A DNA stretch of 64,000 bases, taken from assembly GCF_019857205.1 (NCBI RefSeq), contig NZ_JAHWXO010000005.1, positions 186,001 to 250,000 of the forward strand, in the 5' to 3' direction. The translations under genes were made by a program, and so were the position numbers. Under the pieces are notes generated by a model that was not told the DNA's origin, ran no database searches, and saw nothing but the letters and a program-made list of their open reading frames with translations. Origin of the DNA: Qipengyuania pacifica (lineage in GTDB: Bacteria > Pseudomonadota > Alphaproteobacteria > Sphingomonadales > Sphingomonadaceae). The stretch's first letter is position 1. Each line of letters starts with the position of its first letter. Below are positions 45,705 to 53,004 of the stretch, piece by piece.

Positions 45705-46468
45705 AGCTCCTTATGCTCGGTTCGGGTACCTCCACGGGGGTGCCCCGTATCGGTAACGACTGGGGCGAATGCGATCCGAACGAACCGCGCAATCGCCGTA
45801 CCCGCGTGTCGATCATCGTTGAGAATGATGCTGGACAGCGGATCCTCGTCGACACATCGACGGATCTGCGGGCTCAACTACTGGCAAATGACATCGAAAA
45901 GGTGGACGCCGTCTTCTGGACGCATGATCACGCCGATCATTGCCACGGAATCGATGATCTTCGCGTCATGCGTTACGATCGAAGCAATCCCTTACCAGGC
46001 TTCGCCAACACAGGAACGTGCGAGCGGCTGCGTCGGCGGTTCGACTATATATTCGAAGGCCAGTTCGGATATCCCACACTGATTGGTCTGAAGAATGTCA
46101 AGGATGCCCAGTTGGTTGCGGGATTTTCCTTTCAGTTCGTCGAGATGCCGCACGGGCCGGTAACAAGCACCGGATTTCGCTTTGAGGCAGATGGCAAATC
46201 TCTCGTCTATGCGACGGATTTCAGCGAAATCACCCCGCAAATGATCAAGTGCTTCAAAGGACCTGATCTTCTCGTCGTAGACTGCCTGCGCCGCCGTCCT
46301 CATCCAACGCATGCGCATCTCGAGATGGCAATCGATCTCGCGCGCAAGATCAAGGCTCGGAAGACCGTCCTCACTCATATGGACAAGAGCATGGACTATC
46401 GAACGCTGTGCGATGAAGTGCCCAAAGACGTCGTGGTCGGCTTCGATGGATTGGGCCTCGAAGTATGA
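45701..46468 (+). CDS. Metallo-beta-lactamase-fold hydrolase (PhnP-like)
   Basis: A 255-residue MBL-fold phosphodiesterase. WTHDHADHCHGIDDLR holds the HxHxDH metal motif; GSGTSTGVPRIGN at the N-terminus and DCLRRRPHPTHAHLEMA near the C-terminus are PhnP/RNase Z-like. PhnP cleaves cyclic phosphates, but there are no phn genes here, so the substrate is open. GTG 45701 overlaps the tatD stop; the gene closes with ATGA into a small membrane gene. Confidence 0.85.
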   Translation: MKLLMLGSGTSTGVPRIGNDWGECDPNEPRNRRTRVSIIVENDAGQRILVDTSTDLRAQLLANDIEKVDAVFWTHDHADHCHGIDDLRVMRYDRSNPLPGFANTGTCERLRRRFDYIFEGQFGYPTLIGLKNVKDAQLVAGFSFQFVEMPHGPVTSTGFRFEADGKSLVYATDFSEITPQMIKCFKGPDLLVVDCLRRRPHPTHAHLEMAIDLARKIKARKTVLTHMDKSMDYRTLCDEVPKDVVVGFDGLGLEV

Positions 46469-46632
46469 ACGAGTATCAGATCGTGTCGCTGATTTCGTTG
46501 ACTGGCTTTCTGATACTGGTCGCATGGTCATTTCGCTCGCGCGACGTGAACTGGAAGAAAGGGCTTTATATGGCCGGTGCATGGGCGGGTATATTCGCCA
46601 TCGTCATTTTATTCGTCGACATCGTACGCTAA
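46465..46632 (+). CDS. 55-residue two-TM inner-membrane protein
   Basis: The ATG overlaps the MBL-hydrolase stop (ATGA). The product starts MNEYQIVSLISLTGFLILVA (first TM), has a short basic loop (FRSRDVNWKKG), then a second TM (GAWAGIFAIVILFVDIV). It is short, with clean coupling and clear topology, so I think it is real. Function unknown; last gene of the dacC-to-MBL run. Confidence 0.65.
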   Translation: MNEYQIVSLISLTGFLILVAWSFRSRDVNWKKGLYMAGAWAGIFAIVILFVDIVR

Positions 46633-46654
46633 CTCGACCCACACTCAATTTAAC

Positions 46655-46668
46655 ATAATATATATTAT
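46655..46668. repeat. AT-only palindrome
   Basis: ATAATATATATTAT at 46655-46668 is a perfect 14-bp palindrome in otherwise GC-rich DNA, between the convergent 55-residue membrane gene and the response-regulator gene. Possible terminator-region or protein site; nothing else supports a role. Confidence 0.4.
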
Positions 46669-46756
46669 CAATCTTGGATTTCTGTCGGTCCGTCCAGGAT
46701 TGGACGCCCCCGCGCAAACACCTCCCAAGCAAAATTCTGAAAAACGATCGTTTCAT

Positions 46757-48037
46757 TCAGTCGCCGCGGAACTGCGCTGGATCGATCCCGAGTTTGTTCG
46801 CCTTGTAATAAAACGTCTTGCGCGGAATGCCGAGGCGCTCGATCGTCTTGGCGACGCTGCCACCTGACGCGGCCAGCGTGGCGATGATCTGGTTGCGCTC
46901 GAAAGCCTCGAGCCGCTCCGGCAATGTTTGCGTTTGCTCTCCAACGCCAAAACTTGTTTCCAGCCCAAGGATCATGCGTTCGGCCAGATTTTCGAGCTCG
47001 CGGACGTTGCCGGGCCATCGATGGCCCGCCGCCCAATCCAACGTGGACCGATCGGGCTGGATCGGATCACGCCCATGTTTTTGGGCCGCATCTCCCAGAA
47101 AATGGGTAAGCAGCAACGGAATGTCTTCTCGACGCTCGCGCAACGGCGGCAGAGTTACGCGCATGCTGGATACGCGATAAAGCAAGGCGGGATCGATCTT
47201 GGCGAGATCGTCACGGTGAGCCACCGTTGTGATTACCCGGCAGGCCACGCTGAGCGCCTGATCCCGATCGAGAGTGCCGAGTTGGCGCGTCTCCGCAAAT
47301 TCCGCGAGGCGAGACTGCAGCAGCGGCCCGGCACGATGCAGGTCATCGATGAAAAGCGTGCCGCCTTGCGCATCGGCGATGGGGCCATCGGGCGCAAACA
47401 ACCGATCCTGCGCCATCGCTTCCGTTATACCTGCACAGGGCAGCACAACGAACCGCCGCGAATTTCGGGAATCATGGTGCAGCACACGCGCCGCAAGTTC
47501 CTTTCCCGTTCCGCTTTCCCCTTCGATCAGCAGATCGATCGGCGTCGGGGCCAGCGCCGCCAGCGTCTGGCGCACTTGTTCGATAGCGGCAGAATGCCCG
47601 ATGATCGGGGATGTCCGCGCCCCCTTCCCCGCCATGGCCTTTAGCTGGCGGTTTTCCATGACCAGCCGCCGCTTGTCCGCCGCGCGCGATACGGCCCCTT
47701 CAAGCTCGTGCGGGTCGAAGGGTTTGGTCAGGAAATCCCAAGCCCCTGATTTCAGGGCGTCCACCGCCATCGCAACATCGCCATGACCGGTCAGCAGGAT
47801 CACCGGGAGTTCGGGATCCATGTCGTACACTGCCTCTAGCAGCTCGATCCCGTCCACTCCCGGCATGCGGATGTCACTGACGATTGGTCCGGCGAATTCG
47901 CGACTTAGTGCCCGCAACGCTTCGGCGCCGTCGCGCGCCTCGCTGACCTCATATCCGGCGAGTGTCAGCATCTGGCTTAATGATGCGCGCAGATCCGCAT
48001 CATCGTCGACGACCATCACCGGTCCGAGAGACGTCAC
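46757..48037 (-). CDS. NtrC/DctD-family response regulator lacking GAFTGA
   Basis: A 426-residue regulator. Receiver domain with phosphoacceptor D55 (SDIRMPG), an AAA+ domain with Walker A GESGTGKE at 173-180 and Walker B GGTLFIDD at 225-232, and a C-terminal Fis helix-turn-helix (about 380-426). Between CAGITEAMAQ and the Walker B the usual LFGHERGAFTGA loop, which contacts sigma-54, is missing and the segment is about 12 residues shorter. It may work with sigma-70 or as a repressor. GTG 48037 overlaps the kinase stop (GTGA). Confidence 0.88.
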   Translation of the reverse strand: MTSLGPVMVVDDDADLRASLSQMLTLAGYEVSEARDGAEALRALSREFAGPIVSDIRMPGVDGIELLEAVYDMDPELPVILLTGHGDVAMAVDALKSGAWDFLTKPFDPHELEGAVSRAADKRRLVMENRQLKAMAGKGARTSPIIGHSAAIEQVRQTLAALAPTPIDLLIEGESGTGKELAARVLHHDSRNSRRFVVLPCAGITEAMAQDRLFAPDGPIADAQGGTLFIDDLHRAGPLLQSRLAEFAETRQLGTLDRDQALSVACRVITTVAHRDDLAKIDPALLYRVSSMRVTLPPLRERREDIPLLLTHFLGDAAQKHGRDPIQPDRSTLDWAAGHRWPGNVRELENLAERMILGLETSFGVGEQTQTLPERLEAFERNQIIATLAASGGSVAKTIERLGIPRKTFYYKANKLGIDPAQFRGD

Positions 48038-49740
48038 GGCACTTCTCCTGCCGGGCGCAAGGTAAGCTCGAACGCCGCGCCCTTCCCGCCGTTGGCGACA
48101 TGACGAAGATCTCCGCCCATATCTCGCGCGATGTCACGGGCGATCACCAAGCCAAGCCCCAGCCCGCCCTCACGCTCGGTGGAAAACGGAGTGAACAGTC
48201 GCGCAATCATCGCTTTCGATAGACCGGGACCATTGTCGGCAACGTTCAAGACAATCATTCCGTTTTCTTTTCGTACACTTATCGTGACCTTTGCATCCGG
48301 CACATCAACCAGCGCCTCGGCCGAATTCTGCAGCAGATTGACTAGGATTTGCTCCAGTTGAACCCGGCCGGCGCGGACTGTCAGTGTCTCCATTTCGGGT
48401 GCGAGATGGAGCTCGATCGGCCGCAACCGCTCTTTGAGAATGAGTTGCGCCCCCGCCATGGCATCGCTCAGTCGGACATCTTCAAGCTTGTCGGTCCGTT
48501 TTCGGGAGAAATTGCGAAGCTCTGCTGTGATCTTTCCGATCCTGTCTGCCAGACGTGAAATGGCGACGAAGTTCTCGGATACGCCTGCGCTGTCTCCCCT
48601 TTCGGACAGGGTAACGCCATTGGCAGCATAGGTCCGGATCGCGGCGACCGGCTGCGCGGTTTCATGGGCGACCCCGGCCGTCACCTGTCCCAGCGTGGCG
48701 AGGCGGTTTGCCTGACGCAGGCCCTCCCGCAGGGCGGCGGCACGTTCCTCGCTTGCTGCCCGTTCGTCCATTTCAAGCCGGAGAGCGCGAGTGCGGGCCT
48801 CCACTTCGGATTCGAGTTCCGCCGTGCGTGCTATCCGCGCGCGCTCCATGTCGACCCGTCGGCGGCGACGCGCGAGAACGATCCACGTCAGCGCAAGCAC
48901 GGCCAGCGCCGCCAGCGCGCCGGCGAGGCGGGCAATCGGCACCACTCCCCCAAGCGCCACTGCGCGCGGTTCTGCATGAACGAGCTTCCAGCCTTCAACG
49001 GCGATCGGGACGGCAGCGGCGATTTGCGCGCCGCCCAGTAGCGCCGAGAGATCGCCCTCTTCACTACCCGCGTCGCTGGTGCGGAAACGCAGGGCAGGAT
49101 CGCTGGTGATCAGGACAGTCCCGTTCTTCCCCTCGACCATGGTGGCCCCTCCCCCACGACCCCATTGGGCTTCCAGCTCATCGAATTCGAGTTTGACGAC
49201 GACCACGCCGCCGTTGGCAGTTCCGCGGGAGAGGAACAGTCCGGGCCTGCCGCTTACTGTTCCCCGGGCATAATCGATACCGGTGCCGCCGCGGCGCGCC
49301 TCGCGATAATATTCGCGAAAGGCGAAATTCTGGCCAAGAAAGCTCATCGGTGTGTTCGCGTTGCTGGCGCTGATCGTATCCCCATTGGGTGCCAGCAGGA
49401 AAATGGCCGCTGCCCCGGTCGCATCGGCGAGTTGGGCAAACTGTGCATCGAGCGTCTCGCGTGCGCCTGGCGCATCATCCACGGATCGCAACACGTCGAC
49501 ATCGTTCGCCAGCAGCGTCGGCAGAAGCCGGTATCGCGCAACTTCGCTTTCCAGCAGCGAGGCGCGCAGTTGCGCTTCGGTTGCCATACGTGATGCGGCC
49601 GCATCCTGCGTGAATTGCGCGGCGGCCAGTCCGGCAAGCCATCCCGCCGCAGTAACGCTTACAACGACCGCAACTATCCAGCGCCAGGCATATCTGAGGG
49701 GCGAATCACGTTCGAACACTATGTGCACATTTCTGCACAT
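48034..49740 (-). CDS. DctB-like sensor histidine kinase
   Basis: A membrane kinase of up to 568 residues: TM1 about 20-42, a periplasmic double-Cache-like sensor (about 43-264; FREYYREARRGGTG, GRPGLFLSRGT), TM2 about 265-291, a coiled coil, H-box with H359 (TAGVAHETAQPVAAIRT) and ATPase motifs NLLQNSAEAL, VADNGPGLS and GGLGLGLVI. DctB-type sensors usually detect small carboxylates. The N-terminus is uncertain: ATG 49740 lies in an inverted repeat and GTG 49719 is an alternative. The frame stays open to 49860. Confidence 0.88.
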   Translation of the reverse strand: MCRNVHIVFERDSPLRYAWRWIVAVVVSVTAAGWLAGLAAAQFTQDAAASRMATEAQLRASLLESEVARYRLLPTLLANDVDVLRSVDDAPGARETLDAQFAQLADATGAAAIFLLAPNGDTISASNANTPMSFLGQNFAFREYYREARRGGTGIDYARGTVSGRPGLFLSRGTANGGVVVVKLEFDELEAQWGRGGGATMVEGKNGTVLITSDPALRFRTSDAGSEEGDLSALLGGAQIAAAVPIAVEGWKLVHAEPRAVALGGVVPIARLAGALAALAVLALTWIVLARRRRRVDMERARIARTAELESEVEARTRALRLEMDERAASEERAAALREGLRQANRLATLGQVTAGVAHETAQPVAAIRTYAANGVTLSERGDSAGVSENFVAISRLADRIGKITAELRNFSRKRTDKLEDVRLSDAMAGAQLILKERLRPIELHLAPEMETLTVRAGRVQLEQILVNLLQNSAEALVDVPDAKVTISVRKENGMIVLNVADNGPGLSKAMIARLFTPFSTEREGGLGLGLVIARDIARDMGGDLRHVANGGKGAAFELTLRPAGEVP

Positions 49741-49741
49741 A
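49720..49741. promoter_or_regulatory. Inverted repeat, candidate regulator site
   Basis: TATGTGCA at 49720-49727 and TGCACATA at 49734-49741, perfect 8-bp arms with a 6-base spacer. It lies at the start of the kinase gene and about 213 bp before the -24/-12-like element on the other side. Position and symmetry suit a binding site for the adjacent response regulator. Confidence 0.5.
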
Positions 49742-49952
49742 CCGAGGTATGTCTGTCTATAGTTCGGCACATAAAAACTGGAGGCGTAAAGCAAATCACT
49801 GATATTCCGCCACTTTACCCAAGATGGAATTCCTCTTCGCCACGCCACGAAATCGGTCATTCTCCTCCTTCAAGGTCGGCAGGGCGCACGAATGCTCCGC
49901 CGATGGGGGATCCCGCAGAAAGCGGGACCTGCGAGAGAGAGAGGACATCATC

Positions 49953-50054
49953 ATGGCACAAGACTTGCCGATCATCGATCGACCCATCGCACCGCCGCTC
50001 GCGCAAGCGACGTGTGGGTCAACGCCCGCCGGCCAGTTTTTCGCAGCTCGATAA
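49953..50054 (+). CDS. Possible 33-residue leader ORF before the porin
   Basis: An ATG at 49953 preceded by AGAG/GAGG-rich sequence opens 33 codons (MAQDLPIIDRPIAPP...) and ends 12 bp before the porin ATG. The -24/-12-like element overlaps its first codons; if that promoter is used, this ORF is not translated from its product. No recognisable domain. Listed with low confidence. Confidence 0.2.
   Translation: MAQDLPIIDRPIAPPLAQATCGSTPAGQFFAAR
49954..49969 (+). promoter_or_regulatory. Sigma-54-type -24/-12 promoter before porin
   Basis: TGGCAC at 49954-49959, five bases, then TTGCC at 49965-49969. The invariant GG (49955-49956) and GC (49967-49968) are separated by exactly 10 bases, as required for RpoN. 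Predicted start of transcription near 49980 would give an 85-90-base leader for the porin. It sits beside a DctB/D-like system, but that regulator lacks the sigma-54 contact loop, so an RpoN role is not settled. Confidence 0.5.
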
Positions 50055-50066
50055 GAAGCGCGGATC

Positions 50067-51584
50067 ATGCAATCGATCATGCTCGCCCTGGCCTTTGCAG
50101 GAGCTGCCCAGCCCAATCTGCCCGCCGCTAGCAGTGACGATGAAAGCGCCCAGGCGCCCGTCGCCTCGCAGGCCGCGGGCGATGTAGGCCAAGACCGGGA
50201 CGAGACACCCGTAACCGATCCCTACCCACGCGAAGCAATTGGCGAAGGTCAGGTTGTGGGTCGCCTCGCCTCGACCCGCTGGACCGAGGATTGGCGCGCC
50301 ATGGCCGACCAGACAAAGCGCGACGATTTCCTGGATCGGCTTAAATTCCTGCCTCTTTCGGACGACGGCGAAGTCTATCTGACCCTCTCGGGCGAAATTC
50401 GCGTCCGCAGTGATTTTCTCACCAACACCGGCCTGGTCGATCGCCCTACCGAACGGCGTGACCGGCTCCGGGTGATCGGCGGCGCGGACTTGCATTTAGG
50501 GCCGAATGTCCGGCTCTTCGCCGAGATCGCCCATGGGGGGCTCGACGGTCGCAATCTCACAACCCAGCAGACCAACTTCAAGAACGACCTCGTCGTCCAG
50601 CAAGCCTTTGCGGAAGTCAGCGGTGATATTGCAGGGCTCGAGGCTGGTGCGCGCTACGGCCGCCAGGAATTCCTCGATGGGTCCGCGTTGTTGATCGGGT
50701 CACGCGATTTCAACACTATCCGCTTCGTCGTCAACGGCCTGCGGACATGGGTTCGCGGCTCTCGCGTTCGCGCAGGACTGTTCGATTTCGAGTTCACCGA
50801 ACTTGGCGCGGGTGGCACTAGTGACGATCGCAGCGACGACGATACCCGCTTCAGCGGTGTAAATCTCGGTTTTGTCTTGCCGACCGATATGTTCGGGGGA
50901 TCGAAATTGTACTTCGATCCCTTCATCTGGCGGTTGAGGCAGAACGATCTCACGTGGGGGCCACAAATTGCCGATGATCGGCGCCTGTATACGGGCGCAC
51001 GTCTTTGGGGCAGCGCTGGTCCGATCACGGTGGATTGGAACGCGAACTACCAGTCCGGATCATTTGGCGATCGCGACATTTCCGCCTGGCAGGTATTCCT
51101 GTCGCAGACCTATCGTCTGGGCGAAGACCGCACCGCGCCTTCGGTCGGTCTGCGCTTCGATTATGGCAGCGGGGGCAACGGCACCAGCGGTACGGGCACA
51201 TTGCGCACCGCCACCACGCCCTATGGCATCAATGCGCCGTTCGGCTATCAGATCACTATGACGCCGACCAATTTGCTGGCGGTCACGCCCGGTTTCAATT
51301 TCCAGGCCTTCAAGAACTTTTCGGTCAATCTCGAATACCAGCTCAGCTATCGTCCGGAAGAAACCGACGCGGTCTATCGCCCCATCAACCGTCCTTACGT
51401 AGGCACCGATCAGGTGTCCGGGCATAAGGTGGCCGACATGATCCGCATGCAGACGCGGTGGAATATCACGCCGCGCCTCTTCATGGGTACACGCACCGAA
51501 TACACCATCGCGCGAAACGTCCTGACCCGCGCGGGCTATGCCGACAGCTTTTTTGCGACAGCGTGGCTGAGCTACCGCTTCTGA
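50067..51584 (+). CDS. Outer-membrane porin, alginate-export family type
   Basis: A 505-residue protein with a short hydrophobic start (MQSIMLALAFAGAAQ) consistent with a signal sequence, a low-complexity acidic stretch, then an antiparallel beta-barrel: repeated alternating strands such as VYLTLSGEIRVRSDF, RLFAEIAHGG, ITVDWNANYQSGSF, and a terminal Phe (AWLSYRF) typical of barrel assembly. The pattern matches AlgE-like (alginate export) porins. It is 43 bp from the Nramp-related gene, so import or export of one substrate is plausible. Confidence 0.8.
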   Translation: MQSIMLALAFAGAAQPNLPAASSDDESAQAPVASQAAGDVGQDRDETPVTDPYPREAIGEGQVVGRLASTRWTEDWRAMADQTKRDDFLDRLKFLPLSDDGEVYLTLSGEIRVRSDFLTNTGLVDRPTERRDRLRVIGGADLHLGPNVRLFAEIAHGGLDGRNLTTQQTNFKNDLVVQQAFAEVSGDIAGLEAGARYGRQEFLDGSALLIGSRDFNTIRFVVNGLRTWVRGSRVRAGLFDFEFTELGAGGTSDDRSDDDTRFSGVNLGFVLPTDMFGGSKLYFDPFIWRLRQNDLTWGPQIADDRRLYTGARLWGSAGPITVDWNANYQSGSFGDRDISAWQVFLSQTYRLGEDRTAPSVGLRFDYGSGGNGTSGTGTLRTATTPYGINAPFGYQITMTPTNLLAVTPGFNFQAFKNFSVNLEYQLSYRPEETDAVYRPINRPYVGTDQVSGHKVADMIRMQTRWNITPRLFMGTRTEYTIARNVLTRAGYADSFFATAWLSYRF

Positions 51585-51627
51585 TTTTGTTCCACCATAA
51601 GGGCCGCCAAGGTCACAGGGGAGAGAC

Positions 51628-52929
51628 ATGAATACTGAAACCGGCGTAACTGCGCAGACTGGCCCATCGGCCACCAGCTCCGAGGGACCCGATGCGCATT
51701 CCGCTCCGCCCACCCGCGGGCAGATGTGGCGCCATCTTGGGCCTGGCATCGTGGTCGCCGCGACCGGTGTCGGTGCAGGCGACCTGGTCGCCACCCTGAT
51801 TGCCGGTTCCCGCTTTGGCTATGCTCTGCTGTGGGCGGCGGTCGTCGGCTGCATCGTCAAGATCGCTCTTTCCGAAGGGTCGGCGCGCTATCACCTTGCC
51901 ACTGGGTCCACGATCCTGGCGGGCTGGCGCTCCCTGGGCAAATGGACGAGCTGGTATTTCGGTGTTTACGTCATCATCTGGGGCTTCATCTACGGGGCCA
52001 CCGCCATGAGCGCGACCGCCCTTCCTCTGACAGCCCTGTTCCCGGAACTGCCCCTGCGGGCCTGGGCGATCATCGCCGGTATCTTCGGCTTCGTCTTCGT
52101 GTGGTTCAACAGGTACGAAACCTTCGAAATCGTCATGAAGATACTGGTTGGCCTCATGTTCATCATCATGGTCGGCCTCGCTTTCCTGGTGGCGCCCAGC
52201 CTTCCCGACATGGCACGCGGAATGACGTTCGAACTTCCCGAAGGATCGCTATTCTATACGCTTGGCCTGATCGGCGGCGTGGGTGGGACCATCACCACCG
52301 CGGCCTATGGATACTGGACGCAGGCCAAGGGCTGGCGCGGCATGCCGTGGTTCCCGATGATGCGGGTGGATAATGCGCTGGCCTATATCGTTACCGGCAT
52401 TTTCGTCATCGCCATGCTGATCGTGGGCGCGGAACTGCTTTATTCTGCAGGTATTGCGCTTGAAGACAGCGACAAGGGGCTGCTGGGTCTGTCCGGGGTG
52501 CTCGAAGAACGCTTCGGCGCGACCATCGCGACCTTGTTCCTGGTCGGCTTTGCGGCGACTTCCCTCTCATCGCTCTTGGGTGTTTGGCAGGGCATGAGCC
52601 TGTTCTTCTCCGACTGGTGGTACCAGTTGCGCGGCGCCAGCGAAGGCGGCCATGAAGGCAGCGGCGCCTACAAGTTCTATCTCGCCTGGCTGACATTCCC
52701 GCCTATGATCCTGCTGTTTGCAGACCGGCCGTTCCTGTTGGTCATCATCTACGGGGCGTTCGGCGCGCTGTTCATGCCGTTCCTTGCCGTTACGTTGCTG
52801 ATGCTCAACAATTCCGAACGGGTGCCAGCCCATGCCCGAAACGGTGTGGTCGCGAACTTGACGCTCGCGGGCTCTGCAATCCTGTTCGTGGTGCTTGCCG
52901 TCCAGCAGGTCGCGCGCCTGCTCAGTTAA
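51628..52929 (+). CDS. Nramp-related transporter without metal-site motifs
   Basis: A 433-residue LeuT-fold transporter with about 11 TM segments and overall Nramp/SLC11 similarity (HLGPGIVVAATGVGAGD at TM1). True Nramp proteins have DPGN in TM1 and MPH in TM6. Here TM1 reads GVGAGD (47-52) and TM6 reads GGTITTAAYGYW (about 219-230), with neither the Asp-Pro-Gly-Asn nor the Met/His ligands. A transition-metal substrate is therefore unlikely. Strong GGGGAGAG ribosome site; cotranscribed with the porin. Confidence 0.8.
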   Translation: MNTETGVTAQTGPSATSSEGPDAHSAPPTRGQMWRHLGPGIVVAATGVGAGDLVATLIAGSRFGYALLWAAVVGCIVKIALSEGSARYHLATGSTILAGWRSLGKWTSWYFGVYVIIWGFIYGATAMSATALPLTALFPELPLRAWAIIAGIFGFVFVWFNRYETFEIVMKILVGLMFIIMVGLAFLVAPSLPDMARGMTFELPEGSLFYTLGLIGGVGGTITTAAYGYWTQAKGWRGMPWFPMMRVDNALAYIVTGIFVIAMLIVGAELLYSAGIALEDSDKGLLGLSGVLEERFGATIATLFLVGFAATSLSSLLGVWQGMSLFFSDWWYQLRGASEGGHEGSGAYKFYLAWLTFPPMILLFADRPFLLVIIYGAFGALFMPFLAVTLLMLNNSERVPAHARNGVVANLTLAGSAILFVVLAVQQVARLLS

Positions 52930-52942
52930 CAGGCTACGACAG

Positions 52943-52997
52943 ATGCCCGGCGACGCTTCTGTGCAAGCGTGAAGCCTGTCGCCGGGTATCAATTTTC
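52943..52997. terminator. Strong hairpin terminator, convergent genes
   Basis: Arms 52943-52954 and 52978-52989 pair over 12 bp with one G-U; an inner GCTTC/GAAGC stem extends it. CAATTTTC follows on the plus strand, so it probably ends the porin-transporter message and may also stop the opposite one. Confidence 0.75.
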
Positions 52998-53004
52998 TAC
53001 AATT

